Positions 43,036 to 52,814 are shown, numbered from the stretch's first letter. The stretch is 64,000 bases of DNA from Strigops habroptila (GCF_004027225.2 NC_044291.2:9222707-9286706); one strand, 5' to 3'. The notes: generated by a model from the sequence alone, not told the origin. Made by a program: numbers and translations.

Positions 43036-43570
43036 GGGGGTTAAAAGCCTATTGGAATGGCCCAGGAAGGCTTCTTCCTCATGGGGACCTCTGGGGGCCA
43101 TTGTGGCCATGGGAGATGCAGCAGTTCTGGTTTCATGGGGGGATGCAGTTGGGGTGTCACCCCTCATGACTTTAAGGGGGGTAAAAGCCTTTTGGGGTGC
43201 CCCTGGGGGCCTCTTTCCTCATGGGGTCCATTGCAGCCATGCAAGATGCAGCAATTCTGGTTTCATGGTGGGATGCAGTTGGGGTGTCACCCCTCATGAC
43301 TTTGAGGGGGGTAAAAGCCTTTTGAGGTGGCCCTGGAGAGCTCGTCCCTCATGGGGGCCATTGTGGTCATAGGAGATGCAGCAGCTCCAGCTTCACGGTG
43401 GGATGCAGTTGGGATGTCATCCCTCCTGGTCTTGGGGGGGGGGGGGGTGTAAAAGCCTTTTGGGGTGCCCCTGGGGGCCTCCTTCCTCATGGAGACCATT
43501 GTGGCCATGGGAGATGTAGCAGCTCCAGCTTCATAGAGAGATGCAGTTGGGTGTCACCCCCCATTGTTGG
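43036..43570. repeat. 130-140-bp minisatellite, about four units
   Basis: The TAAAAGCCT core recurs at about 43042, 43182, 43312 and 43450. Each unit carries CCTCATGGGG, GGAGATGCAGCA and GGGATGCAGTTGGG. It ends about 120 bp before the first coding exon of AKNA. Confidence 0.85.
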
Positions 43571-43689
43571 GGTTGCTCTTGTCCCCAGGGTCTGGGGGAC
43601 AGGGGAAGCGCCAGCAGTGGTGGGGGGACACCTCAAGCATCCCCTTGCATCCTGCTGAGCATCCCTCCCTCTCCCTCACGCCCTGTCAG

Positions 43690-46600
43690 GATGCGGCGGC
43701 GATGATGTGACCTATATTCATGTAAAGGATGTCCCCAGCCCGCCGCCGCCGGGCCATGAAGCATCGCAAGTGATGGTGCCGCGGTGCCCGCGGGCCATGG
43801 CCAGCCCAGCACCATGGCTGCGCTGGACACAAACACAGCTGACGCGCTGGCAGGGAGAGGAGGAGCAGCAGGAGGAGGAGGAGGAGGAGGAGGAAGACGA
43901 CGGCTTCCAAAGGCAAATGGACGAGTACGGGGTCATCGGCCTGGGGGATGATGCCGGGAGCCCACTGTGGGGTGAGTTGTCCCCTCCTCGCTGCCCAAAG
44001 ACCCTCTTGGGGTGCCACTGGAGCAGAGGGAGGCTGCAAGAGGACTGGGGTGACCCAGCAGCCCCGTGGTGCTGGTGTTTTGCAGGCAATGGAGAGGACC
44101 TGGAGGAGAGGTCCCCGGTGCAGGAGGGTCACTGGCACCCACAGCAGGACCTGGTGGAGGAGGATGAGGAACAGGGCAGCTCCGGTGGAGATGAAGGGCC
44201 CTGGGGGACAGAGAGTGATGGAGACCCATACCCCGAGCTGTCCTATGAGGGCCAGTGGGGCTCGGGGCTCAGTGGCAGCCCCGAGGTGTTGCGGGACCCC
44301 CAGGCTCTCTGCCAGCCCCATGGCTGCAGCACAGATGGTGGGGACACCTCGGGGCTGTCAGATGCCAGCCCTGGCCCTGCCACCCCATCTCACTGGGGCC
44401 TGGGCACGGCTGGGGATGCTGGTGGGGGGCACAGGCAGAGCTGGAACCCAAAACAGAGCATCCTGCAGCGTTACTCCACTGAGGATCATCACGATGCCAC
44501 CAGCACCAAGCCCGTCCCCAAGCCAGCTGGCACCACTGTGCTGGCACCCACCAGGGTCCCCCAGAGCACTGGGGACCCCCCTGCAGCCCGGGTGCCCAAA
44601 AAAGCAGCACCCAGGGTACTACCACCCAAGCAGTCCCTGGGCCCGCGGCGGCAGCACGTGGGCAGCAAGAAGGCGAGGAATCCCTTGGGAATGGGCACCG
44701 GCTCTGACAGCACCCAGTATGGCCGGGGGCAGCTCAACCACCCCCTGCCCGACCTCTCCAAGGTGGAGGCGCGGGTGAAGGTCACCCAGAGCTACCGGCC
44801 ACCACGGGGCCGAGCCGTGCCCAGTGCCCCAGGACCCCCCATCGGCTTCAAGTCCCCGGCCGAGATCGTCCGGGAGGTGCTGCTGAGCAGTGGGGAGGGG
44901 GTCCCCCCAAAGCCCCCCACCGCCGTGGGGCTGCCACATGAGTTCAGGTCCCCTGAGCAAGCCACCGAGCTGGTGCAGCAGCTCCAGGTAATGCCCAGCA
45001 CCCCCAGCTCAGCCTTATTGGGAGGGAGGGTGCCTGGGGTGGGGGAGAGAAGATGGTGCTGGGGAAATGGACCCCCTGTGTCTCTGATAGGAGGTTTGGT
45101 GCTGACCACCTCTTCCTGGTCCTGCATGGGGCTGGTGAGGAGGGGAGGGCCAGGCAGGGATGTGGGCAGCACTGGAGGATGGAGGCAGGGATGCTCGTGG
45201 TCCTCCCCAGGGTGCTTGTACCCCCACTCCGATGCTCGGTGGCCCCAGGATGCTTGCCCCTTGGGATGCACTCCTGTCCCTGGGAGGGGATGGAAGTTCA
45301 TCCCTACGCAGAGAAACTGGGCCTCATCTGCACCAGATGGGCTGGGTGCTTTGGGGGTGGGTCTCTGCACCCCTATGGAAACCCCCCATTATCCCCACAC
45401 AGGGATGCCTCCCTCCGAGCTGCATCCCCCTTTGCCACCCACCTCTCGGGCATCCCCCAAGCCCCCATCGCCATGCTGGATGCCATCATCCACCACGTGT
45501 CCCTTCCCTGCAGGATGACTATCACAAGCTGCTGACCAAGTACGCTGAGGCTGAGAACACCATTGACCAGCTGCGCCTGGGTGCCAGGGTGGGTGTCAGG
45601 GCTGGTGGGGTCCCTGCTCTGCTCTCCCTTCCCCAGGGTTATAGAATCCCAGCCTGGTTTGTGTTGGAAGGGACCTTAAAGCTCATCCAGTTCCAACCCC
45701 CTGCCACAGGCAGGGACACCTTCCACTAGAGCAGGTTGCTCCAAGCCCCTGTGTCCAACCTGGCCTTGAACACTGCCAGGGATGGGGCAGCCACAGCTTC
45801 TCTGGGCACCCTGTGCCAGCGCCTCAGCACCCTCACAGGGAAGAGCTTCTGCCTCAGAGCTCATCTCAATCTCCCCTCTGGCAGGTTAAAGCCATTCCCC
45901 TTGGCCTGTCCCTGCAGGCCCTTGTCCAAAGCCCCTCTCCAGGTTTCCTGGAGCCCCTTTAGGCACTGGAGCTGCTCTAAGGTCTCCCCTTCAGGAGCCT
46001 TCTCTTCTCCAGGCTGCCCCAGCCCAGCTCTCTCAGCCTGGCTCCAGAGCAGAGCTGCTCCAGCCCTCGCAGCAGCTCCGGGGCCTCCTCTGGCCTCGCT
46101 CCAGCAGCTCCACGTCCCCCTTGTGCTGTTGCCCTCACACAGAGCTCCAGCAGGGCCCCACCAGAGCAGAGCAGAGGGGCAGGACCCCGCTGTGACCTGC
46201 TGCTCACACTTCTCTGTTTGGTGTCTTCCTCCCCGCCCCATGCTCTTCCTCCTCTCGGGGAGCTGCGGTTGGACAAGCCCAGCCCAGAGATGGGTTGAGG
46301 CCACCCTGTGGGCTGCCCTCCTCGACAGGGAGGTGGCTGGGCCAGAACCACCCCAGAATGGTGGAGGAGCCGTCACCAAAGTGTCAGCAGAGCGGGTGGA
46401 GGCATCACCATTGCCACCTCCCGCCCCGTGGGGATGGGGAAACTGAGGCAGGGCCGGGGTGTGGGTGCTGAGGGCACGGCGGGCGGCAGCGCCGGGGTGC
46501 GGGCGCAGGGTGGGATCTGAACCCTGTGTCCCTGTCCCAGGTGAGCCTGTACTCGGACCCGCCGCAGCCCAGCCGCAGCCTGGCCATGGGCTCCCTGGGC

Positions 46601-49600
46601 TCCGGCAGCCGGGTGATGGCCCTCAGCCTGCCACGGGCCGGGACGGCGGCATTCAGCACAGCCACGGTGCCCTCGCCGGGCGGAGGTGGGTTGGACCGTG
46701 TCCCCATCCATCACCATATTGCTTCGGAGGGGGATCCTCAGCCAAGACCCCATAACCCGCAATGTGGAGGGACCCCACATCACCTTGTCCTTGTGTATTC
46801 AGCAGCTCCAGCACCTTCCGAGCAGGGGGGAGCACCCCAACCTTCTTCCAACTCAACACCCATGGGGGGCTGCCCCACTTGCCTGGGGACCTGCTGCTGC
46901 CCTGGGAGCCGGCTGACACTGACCCTGGTGGGGCAGGCCCACAAGCTGCAGGCGCAGGCAAGTGATGGGCTCTGCGGTGGGGTTTGCATTGGGGGCTGTG
47001 GTGGGGTGCTGTGATGGGGGTCTGCAATGGGGTGCTGTGGTGGGATGCCTGCATTGGGGTGCTGCAGTGCGGGGCTGCAGCAGGGCTGGTCTCATCCCTT
47101 TCCCTCCCAGCAGGTGGATTCCTTCGAAGGCTGGATCCATGCAGGAAAGCCCACAGCCCAGGAGCAGCTCCAGGTACATCACCGCCTTCCCAGCACCCAC
47201 TTTGGGGATGTACCCGTGGAATAGGAGGGTGGCAGGGACGGAGGTTTCAGGCTGGGATGTCTCCTCCATTATGCTGCAGCGGTTTGGGAAGCTGAAGGAA
47301 GCACAGGGTGCTCTGGAGCAGGCGTACCTGGGAGCGCGGCAGCACCTGGGGGCCTTGGGGGACTTCGACCCTGACCGGTGAGTGCTTGGTCCTTTCCCAG
47401 TGCTGTCGGTCCGGTGTCTCCCAGCACTGATACTCCGTGTCTTACAGTGCTGTGGAAGGGGAGATTTTCCACCTGGGATTGCGCCTGGAGGAGCTGAAGG
47501 AGCGGCTGGAGCCTGGGGCCAAGCAGCAGCTCCCCTCGAAGGGCCTGGACCAGCCCCGATCCCCTCCAGCCCCTTCCCCATCACCAGCCGCCTGCTGTCC
47601 GCACCCCGAGGTGAGCAGGGCAGGGCTGGGGGGGGCAAAGCTGATGGGGTGGGTGGGGGGTCAGGCTGCTTGACCCCCTTTTGCTGTGCCCTACAGAGCC
47701 CCATGACAACGGATGGACCACAGGGGACAGCGGGGACCACTGAGGTGGTGACAGAGGGGTTACCTCAACCCCTCTGGCAAAAGCAGCAACAAGTGGAGGA
47801 GGATTTTGGTGACCTGCTGGAGCAGTGAGTGTCCTGTCAGGGGTGCGGGCAGGGAGCAGCTCCCCAGAACCACCAACTCCTGCCTGTGGGTGTCCCCCCC
47901 ACCAGGTACAAGCACTTCAAGTCCTTGCCAGAGTCGCTGAGCCTGGAGCAGCTGAGCCTGGCAGCGAGCAGGTCGCAAGAGGAGGCAGATGGAGCTGCAG
48001 CACGGGATGGGGGCCCCAGCAAGGTCCCCTGCAGGACACGGTCACTAGAGGAGGGGTCGGACCTGGAGACCTCTCCCTTGTAAGTGTTGTGGGAGGCCAA
48101 GTGCCCTGGACAGGGCGAGTGGGAGGTTTTAGGTCAGGTTTGACATGACTTGTCATTGATAGGCTTCAGAGTTAACAGCCAGGCTGCAGCAGGGCATTTC
48201 CCCACATCTGGGCTTGCTCTGCCCCATCACTCCTGCTCTGTCCTCTCCCTGCAGGCACCCTCTGGAGAGAAGAGCAGTGCCACTGTCCCCTAGGGAGCCC
48301 CCATGGCCGGGGGGGGCACAGGGCCACCAGCCCCTCACCGCCACTGAGGAGCCACCATCTGCAGCCACGACCCGCCTGGGACTCCCTGAGGCACCCCGGG
48401 CACCCCTGTCCCGCCAGGTGGGCAACGCTGGCACCCAGCACCGGCCCCACAAGGTGAGTCCCCATGTGCTGGGGTATCCCCAGACCCTGCCGGGGCGGTC
48501 CTGGGGATGCTCAGCACCGATCCTGCCCTCCCCTTCCTGCAGGAGCAGCGCATTGTGTCACCGGAGACAGACAGTGGCTTCGTGGGCTCGGAGGCCAGCA
48601 GAGTGTCACCCCCTGTGCACACCCCCGAGCACCGGTCCCCCAGTACTGGGTATGGCTCAGGGTCCCCACTGTCACCCCAGGGGAGGGTTGGGGACATGGG
48701 CTGTTGGCTCTTGTGGGGGATTTGGGGTGCTGAAGGGGAGCAAGGAAGGGGTGCTGAGGGGTTGGAGATGTGCAGGGTGGCCCATGGCTGGAGGACAAGC
48801 CATGGGGGCTGCTTCATGACCCATTCCATCCCCAGGACCCCCGGCTCACTGGGACCCTCCATCCCCATCCCTGCAACCCTCCATCCTCCATGGAAGAGAG
48901 AGGTGACCCCGCTTCCCTCTGAGACCACGGTGATGGGCACCACAGGAGGGACCTGCCGGCCCCCCAGCACCCCCTCGCAGAGAAGCTCCCCCCGACACTG
49001 GGCTCGGAGCCCGGACAGTGAGGCAGGACACGACCATGGTGGTGCTGGCAGTGAGTAGGCAGTGTTATGTGTCCCAAGGGATTGGGATTTGGGGGGCTCT
49101 GGCTCTGTGGTGTTCCCCCAAAACCCCCTTGGGGTGCTGGCTTGAGGGTGCCCTCCCCGCTGCCGATTGCTCTCCATGGGCTCTTTGGGGGGGACACCCC
49201 AGCACCACCAATCTCATCTCACATTGTTCCCCCTTCTCCAGCTCACACGGACTCAGAGGCGGAAGGCAGGAGCTGTGCCAGCACCGGTGGCCACCTGGGC
49301 ACCACCAGGGGCCCAGCCAGCCCCCCAGCGTCCCCCAAAACACCGTCCCCCACCCCGCTGTCCCTCGATCCACCATCCATCCACCTGCAATCCCTCGACC
49401 TGGCTCACTGTGATCTGCTGGGCTCCCGCTTGGAGCGCGAGTGAGTGTCTGTGCACCCCCAAATCGAGCTGAACCCCCCCGGGTGGTGCTGGGGCCCCAC
49501 CAAGCAACGTTCCCAAAGGCATCAGCATCTTCTGGAGATGCTTCTGTCCTTCTTGGAGAGCATGGACCTAGCTTGGGCTGAGTGCCCCAAGCTCATGACA

Positions 49601-52600
49601 TGTAGGCTGGCTGAGAACGGACACCCCCCAGTCCAGCCAAACCCTAAGCTTGGTTTTGGGGAGCATCACAGCGTGTCCTGGCCAGTGGGGATGGGGAGCA
49701 TGGAGCTGCTCTCCAGCACTGCTTGGCTGGAGGTGCCCTTCACCGTGGCCTCTGTCCCACGGCAGCCAGGCCATCCGGGAGCTGCAGGATGAGGTGTGGC
49801 GGCTGCGGCTGCGGCTGGAGGAGAGCCTGCGGCATTCCCACAGCTATCCCAAGGGAAAAGCCACCCCGCGTGCCACCCTGGGCAGGAGGCAGCCGGTGAC
49901 CAGTGCATCATCGTCCCCCAGGGATGCAGCACCCGTGGGGTAGGTGGCTGAAGGGACCCTGGGGGGGGTGGGAGGGTGGCAGCACTGTAGCCCATGGGTG
50001 TGGGGACACCCTCATCCCATCCCATCCCATCCCACTTCTGCTGTGACTATGGAGAGGTTGAGCTTGGGGTGGTGGGTTGGGGGGATAACGCCTGTGGGGA
50101 CACTGTGGTGTCTATGTGGTGACAGCAGCTCTGTCCCCTCCACAGGGAGCCGGCACCCCCGGTGCGGGGCAGGGTGGCCCCCAGGGTGGCACCCACAAGG
50201 AAGGGGAGGTCGGTGTCCCTGCCACGGGACAGGCCGGAGCTGGACCTCAGTAAGTGGGACCCCACCAGGGTGGGGACAGTGGGAACATGCTCCTCCCTGC
50301 CCCAATGGGAGCGAGGTGCAGGTGGGGCTGCAGATCCTGGTGAACCCCCCTGGGATCTGGTAGCTGTGGGGCTCAGGCCCACTGGATCCCACCCCACTGC
50401 CCTCTACTCCAACCCAGCCTCTGAGTCGGACCCCTCTCCCGCTGGACGCCGGGTCATTCCCTCCCCATGGAAGAGCCCCGGGAGCCCCCCAGGTGCGGTG
50501 ACGTTGCAGGGACAGCACACAGGTGGGTGTCTCTGTGCTGGGTGCTGGGCACACAGGCTGCTCACCACCACACTGGGGTGCCGGCTGTGCTCACGCTGTT
50601 CTGGCAGGGACGCAGTACCGGGCAGGGATGCCAAGTGCCACCACAGCACCCCGGGAAGAGCCGCGCACCCCCGAGTGCCCCCGATGCCACCGGAGCAGGA
50701 CCCCATTGGGTGAGTGACCCCGGGAGCAGCCCCCAGCCCCTTCTGCCCTTCCCTAATGCAGCTAATGGAGCTGCTGATGACTTTAAATCACAGCATCGGA
50801 GAATCCCAGCCTGGTTTGGGTTGAAGGGAGCTTAAAGCTCCTCCAGTTCCAACCCCCTGCCACGGGCAGGGACACCTTCCACTAGAGCAGGTTGCTCCAA
50901 GCCCCTGTGTCCAACCTGGCCTTGAACACTGCCAGGGATGGGGCAGCCACAGCTTCTCTGGGAAAAGTCTGTGCCAGCGCCTCAGCACCCTCACAGGGAA
51001 CAACTTCTGCCTTAGATCTAACCTGAACTTCCCCTGTTTCAGTTTGAACCCATCCCCCCTTGTCCTATCGCTACAGTCCCTGATGAAGGTCCCTCTCCAG
51101 CATCCTTGTAGCCCCCTTCAGACACTGGAAGCTGCTCTGAGGTCTCCACGCAGCTTCTCTTCTCCAGCCTGAACAGCCCCAATGTTCTCAGCCTGTCTGC
51201 ATACGGGAGGTGCTCCAGCCCCTTGATCATCCTCATGGCCTCCTCTGGACTTGCTCCAACAGCTTCATGTCCTTCTTATGCTGGGGCCACCAGCACTGTA
51301 CACAGTGATGCAAGTGGGGTCTCAATTAATTGAATTCGTTCATTCCTTCATTCATCCATTTATTACAGAGGTTCAGGAGGTATGAGCCCGCTCCCTGGGG
51401 CCTGGGGCTCTCCCCGCTCCTCGCTGCAGGCACTGGTGGCACTGGGAGCAGTGGGAACCTGTCCCCAGCCGCGTCCTTTAGCTAAAGGTTAACCCAGCCT
51501 GTTGCGGGTGAGAGCACAGAGCCGGGCACTGCTGCATCCCGTGGCTGCCTGGAGCTGGGCTCAGTGCATGCAGAGGGCTTTGCTGAACCCCCTGTTTTGC
51601 AGACTCCCCCCGTTGCAGCCCGCATTGCAGCTGCCCTTGCAGGGAAAGGCTCCACCTCCAGCCCCAACTGCTCCTTCAAACTGTCCTGCTCTTCCCAAAC
51701 CCCCTTGCTTGGGCTGTGGGGGGACATTCCTGGACGCGCTGGGTCCTCTCTCCATAGCAGGTCAGGCGGGTGATGCTGCGAGGCAGCCCCAGCACAGCAC
51801 CCCGAGGAGGACATGCTGCCCTGCTTGCCAGGCACCCATGGGTGCCCCCACATCTGATGGAGCCACACACGGTGGGTGACAGAGGTGGCATATGGCTTGT
51901 CCCTGCAATAAGGCTGGGGTGTGGGGAACAGGGAACACCCCTCAGACCATTGGCACAGGGCTGGCAGGCTGCTTGGGGGCAGAAGTGACAGCATTGGTGC
52001 TCCCCATTTGTTTCCACCCAACCCAATGTGGCACTGAGGGTCTCACATGGGGACATCTAACACCCCTGGGGACATCTAACCACCTTCTCCCCACAGCAGA
52101 GCACGGCCCTGGTGGCACATCATTCCCAGGCTCCCACACTGGTCCCCGAGCCCAGAAGCTGGAGCAACCTGGACTTTGGTACTTGGCCAGCCCTGGTGCC
52201 AGCCCTGCCGTCGGCTGCCTGGCACCTGTCCCCATCGTGCCTTATGCTCCCTCTGTGCTGTAAGGATGCTCTGTGGTGGTGGTGGGGGGCCGGGCTGGGG
52301 TCAGCATCTCATGGAGGGGGGGAACCCCAGGGATCTGCTGGTTTGCCCATAGAACCCAGGCAGCTGCTGGGAGTGGGTCATGCAGCCCCTGGCTCCTTTC
52401 TGGGTGGGTCTGCATGGGGTTGAGCGTATGGAGATGGGTGCTAGGGGTTGGAGATGGATGAGGTGGGGAAGAGGGATGAGAAACAAGGCAGAGGGGGGGC
52501 ACAGAGAGCCCGGGGGGGTGGCCACAACCCATGGAGCAAAGCCAACCCCTTGTCTCCTTCTTCGCAGCTACTGCTCCCCAGTGGTACCTACCTCACCCCA

Positions 52601-52814
52601 CGCTGCGGGGCAGTGCAGGGCAGAGCGTGCCCCCCGTTCCCCCACTGCTGGCCCCCGCCGCTGCCTCCCACTGGAGCTGGAGGAGCTGAACTGGTCTCTG
52701 AGCAGGGCCGTGGCGGCTGCCCGGAGCGTGAGGGTCACCAGCACCCGCATGAGCCGGGCGCTGGCAGCCGAGCTGAGCCGGGCGCGGGGCCTGCGCTACT
52801 CCTGCCTCTTCTGA
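43690..52814 (+). CDS. AKNA: AKNA, complete coding region (21 coding exons)
   Basis: AKNA was described as an AT-hook transcription factor of B cells and later as a protein of subdistal appendages of the centrosome that nucleates and anchors microtubules. Coding starts at ATG 43797 (good context, with a MAS start as in mammals); an in-frame ATG at 43773 would add eight residues. The 21 exons join without error to 1267 codons and a stop at 52812-52814. Conserved blocks, in order: YGRGQLNHPLPD, FKSPAEIVREVLLSSGE, the coiled coil YHKLLTKYAEAENTIDQLR, VDSFEGWI, LEELKERLE, SPETDSGFVGSE, AIRELQDEVWRLRLRLEESL, CPRC and CPAC cysteine pairs, PGLWYLASP and the C-terminal SCLF. It is shorter than human AKNA (about 1439 residues), mostly in the acidic N-terminal part. 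The canonical GRP core of an AT-hook is not seen. Confidence 0.95.
43797..43971 (+). CDS. AKNA: AKNA coding exon 1
   Basis: The exon probably starts at 43690 after cctgtcag. Two tiny upstream frames (ATG at 43691 and 43702) end before the main ATG. It encodes MASPAPWLRW and a glutamate-rich run (43857-43896), ending GSPLW plus one base before gtgagt. Confidence 0.85.
44086..44987 (+). CDS. AKNA: AKNA coding exon 2 (large)
   Basis: 902 nt. An acidic, low-complexity first part is followed by the conserved YGRGQLNHPLPDLSKVEARV, SYRPP, FKSPAEIVREVLLSSGE and FRSPEQATELVQQLQ. The preceding 114-nt intron is stop-free and in frame, so retention would insert 38 residues. Confidence 0.95.
44988..45513 (+). 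other. AKNA: AKNA intron 2
   Basis: 526 bp, GC-rich. It stays open in the upstream reading frame until 45518 but shows no conserved protein sequence. Confidence 0.75.
45514..45588 (+). CDS. AKNA: AKNA exon 3: coiled coil
   Basis: 25 codons, phase 0: DDYHKLLTKYAEAENTIDQL, then RLGAR. Almost identical to mammals. Confidence 0.97.
45589..46540 (+). other. AKNA: AKNA intron 3 with CR1
   Basis: 952 bp, half of it CR1. Nothing recognised in the remainder. Confidence 0.8.
45641..46127 (-). mobile_element. CR1 LINE 3' fragment (long)
   Basis: An antisense copy from ATAGAATCCCAGCCTGG to CAGCAGCTCCACGTCCC, among the least diverged in the window. With the copy at 58863 it reaches furthest into the CR1 ORF. 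Confidence 0.94.
46541..46685 (+). CDS. AKNA: AKNA exon 4
   Basis: 48 codons plus one base. It starts VSLYSDPPQPSRS, matching the mammalian FSDPPQP block. Confidence 0.93.
46803..46957 (+). CDS. AKNA: AKNA exon 5
   Basis: 155 nt with a CAGCAG tandem acceptor (start 46803 or 46806). The weakly conserved sequence ends VGQAHKLQAQ, matching a mammalian helix. The donor is GC (CAG, then gcaagt), a strong GC-AG consensus. The frame was chosen because it joins both neighbours. Confidence 0.82.
46971..47075. repeat. G-rich simple repeat in AKNA intron 5
   Basis: Loose repeats of GGGGTGCTGYRRTG, about 14-16 bp, filling most of a 153-bp intron. Confidence 0.65.
47111..47173 (+). CDS. AKNA: AKNA exon 6
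   Basis: 21 codons, phase 0. It reads QVDSFEGWIHAGKPTAQEQL, then Q. A CAGCAG acceptor lets the first Gln be skipped (start 47114). Confidence 0.9.
47280..47377 (+). CDS. AKNA: AKNA exon 7
   Basis: 32 codons plus two bases: RFGKLKEAQGALEQAYLGAR, then DFDPD. A coiled coil conserved with mammals. Confidence 0.94.
47448..47610 (+). CDS. AKNA: AKNA exon 8
   Basis: One base, then 54 codons: AVEGEIFHLGLRLEELKERL, then a Pro/Ser-rich tail ending CCPHPE. Confidence 0.94.
47697..47824 (+). CDS. AKNA: AKNA exon 9
   Basis: 42 codons plus two bases, from SPMTTDG to EEDFGDLLE; the split Gln codon is completed in the next exon. Confidence 0.9.
47906..48079 (+). CDS. AKNA: AKNA exon 10
   Basis: One base, then 57 codons plus two. 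It encodes YKHFKSLPESLSLEQLSLAA, matching the mammalian YLSVKSLPEAM block. Confidence 0.93.
48255..48453 (+). CDS. AKNA: AKNA exon 11
   Basis: One base, then 66 codons, Pro/Ala-rich and poorly conserved. Supported by phase and by good acceptor and donor sites. Confidence 0.88.
48543..48649 (+). CDS. AKNA: AKNA exon 12: conserved phospho-rich block
   Basis: 35 codons plus two. It contains SPETDSGFVGSEASRVSP and TPEHR, near-identical to mammalian AKNA. Confidence 0.97.
48836..49050 (+). CDS. AKNA: AKNA exon 13
   Basis: 215 nt, low-complexity Pro/Ser/Thr-rich, ending DHGGAG plus one base. Supported by the phase of its neighbours. Confidence 0.88.
49242..49440 (+). CDS. AKNA: AKNA exon 14
   Basis: 199 nt, Ser/Pro-rich, ending LLGSRLER plus two bases of an Asp codon. 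Confidence 0.88.
49441..49765 (+). other. AKNA: AKNA intron 14
   Basis: 325 bp. Nothing recognised. Confidence 0.7.
49766..49939 (+). CDS. AKNA: AKNA exon 15: coiled coil
   Basis: One base, then 57 codons plus two. It starts QAIRELQDEVWRLRLRLEES, strongly conserved, followed by a basic Ser-rich tail. Confidence 0.96.
50013..50034. repeat. (CATCC)n microsatellite
   Basis: Four CATCC units in AKNA intron 15. Confidence 0.7.
50146..50249 (+). CDS. AKNA: AKNA exon 16: basic region
   Basis: 104 nt: GEPAPPVRGRVAPRVAPTRK, then GRSVSLPRDRPELDL. This is the region where mammals carry the AT-hook. Here RGR is followed by V, not P. Confidence 0.92.
50418..50522 (+). CDS. AKNA: AKNA exon 17
   Basis: 105 nt: SESDPSPAGRR to AVTLQGQHTG, matching mammalian SESE and the VTFRGQYTG block. 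Confidence 0.93.
50608..50709 (+). CDS. AKNA: AKNA exon 18: first CxxC pair
   Basis: 102 nt. It encodes TQYRAGMPS and TPECPRCHRSRTPL. CPRC matches mammalian CPHC, probably half of a small zinc-binding unit. Confidence 0.92.
50710..51760 (+). other. AKNA: AKNA intron 18 with CR1
   Basis: 1.05 kb, about half CR1 (50799-51325). Several acceptor-like TTGCAG sites near 51602-51642 give reading frames without family similarity, so they were not used. Confidence 0.75.
50799..51325 (-). mobile_element. CR1 LINE 3' fragment (long)
   Basis: An antisense copy of about 525 bp from GGAGAATCCCAGCC to GCAAGTGGGGTCTCA. It belongs to the TTTCAGTTTGAACCCATC variant. Confidence 0.92.
51761..51871 (+). CDS. 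AKNA: AKNA exon 19: second CxxC pair
   Basis: 111 nt. Two bases finish Gly, then QAGDAARQPQHSTPRRTCCP and ACQAPMG. CPAC matches mammalian CPLC. The acceptor is TAGCAG, so an alternative start at 51758 adds one Ala. Confidence 0.85.
52097..52259 (+). CDS. AKNA: AKNA exon 20
   Basis: 163 nt, with a CAGCAG acceptor (52097 or 52100). It encodes PGLWYLASPGASPA and APVPIVPYAPSV, both conserved. Confidence 0.94.
52260..52567 (+). other. AKNA: AKNA last intron
   Basis: 308 bp, G-rich. Nothing recognised. Confidence 0.75.
52568..52814 (+). CDS. AKNA: AKNA terminal coding exon
   Basis: One base, then 81 codons and TGA. It ends with the conserved helix LEELNWSLSRAVAAARSV and the C-terminus LRYSCLF. 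Confidence 0.97.

Larger units (their letters stand above)
38415..43689 (+). other. AKNA: AKNA intron 1
   Basis: 5.3 kb. It contains two sense CR1 fragments, a 28-bp-class tandem repeat (42225-42335) and a 135-bp minisatellite (43036-43570). Poly-G and poly-C tracts (near 40165, 40310 and 43435) may be unreliable in length. An extra non-coding exon cannot be excluded. Confidence 0.65.

Noticed and set aside
43707-45518. A single 603-codon open frame as an intronless gene
   Set aside because: It begins with GTG, includes two regions with clear splice sites and no conservation, and ends just inside exon 3 in the wrong frame. The spliced AKNA model explains it.
46853-47740. Long minus-strand open frame (295 codons) opposite AKNA
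   Set aside because: It overlaps conserved AKNA exons 5-9 on the other strand in very GC-rich DNA. It has no recognisable domain and is a shadow frame.
51603-51760. AKNA exon beginning at 51603 after TTTTGCAG
   Set aside because: In the phase left by exon 18 it meets a stop at the end of the segment. The exon at 51761-51871 keeps phase and contains the expected CPAC pair.
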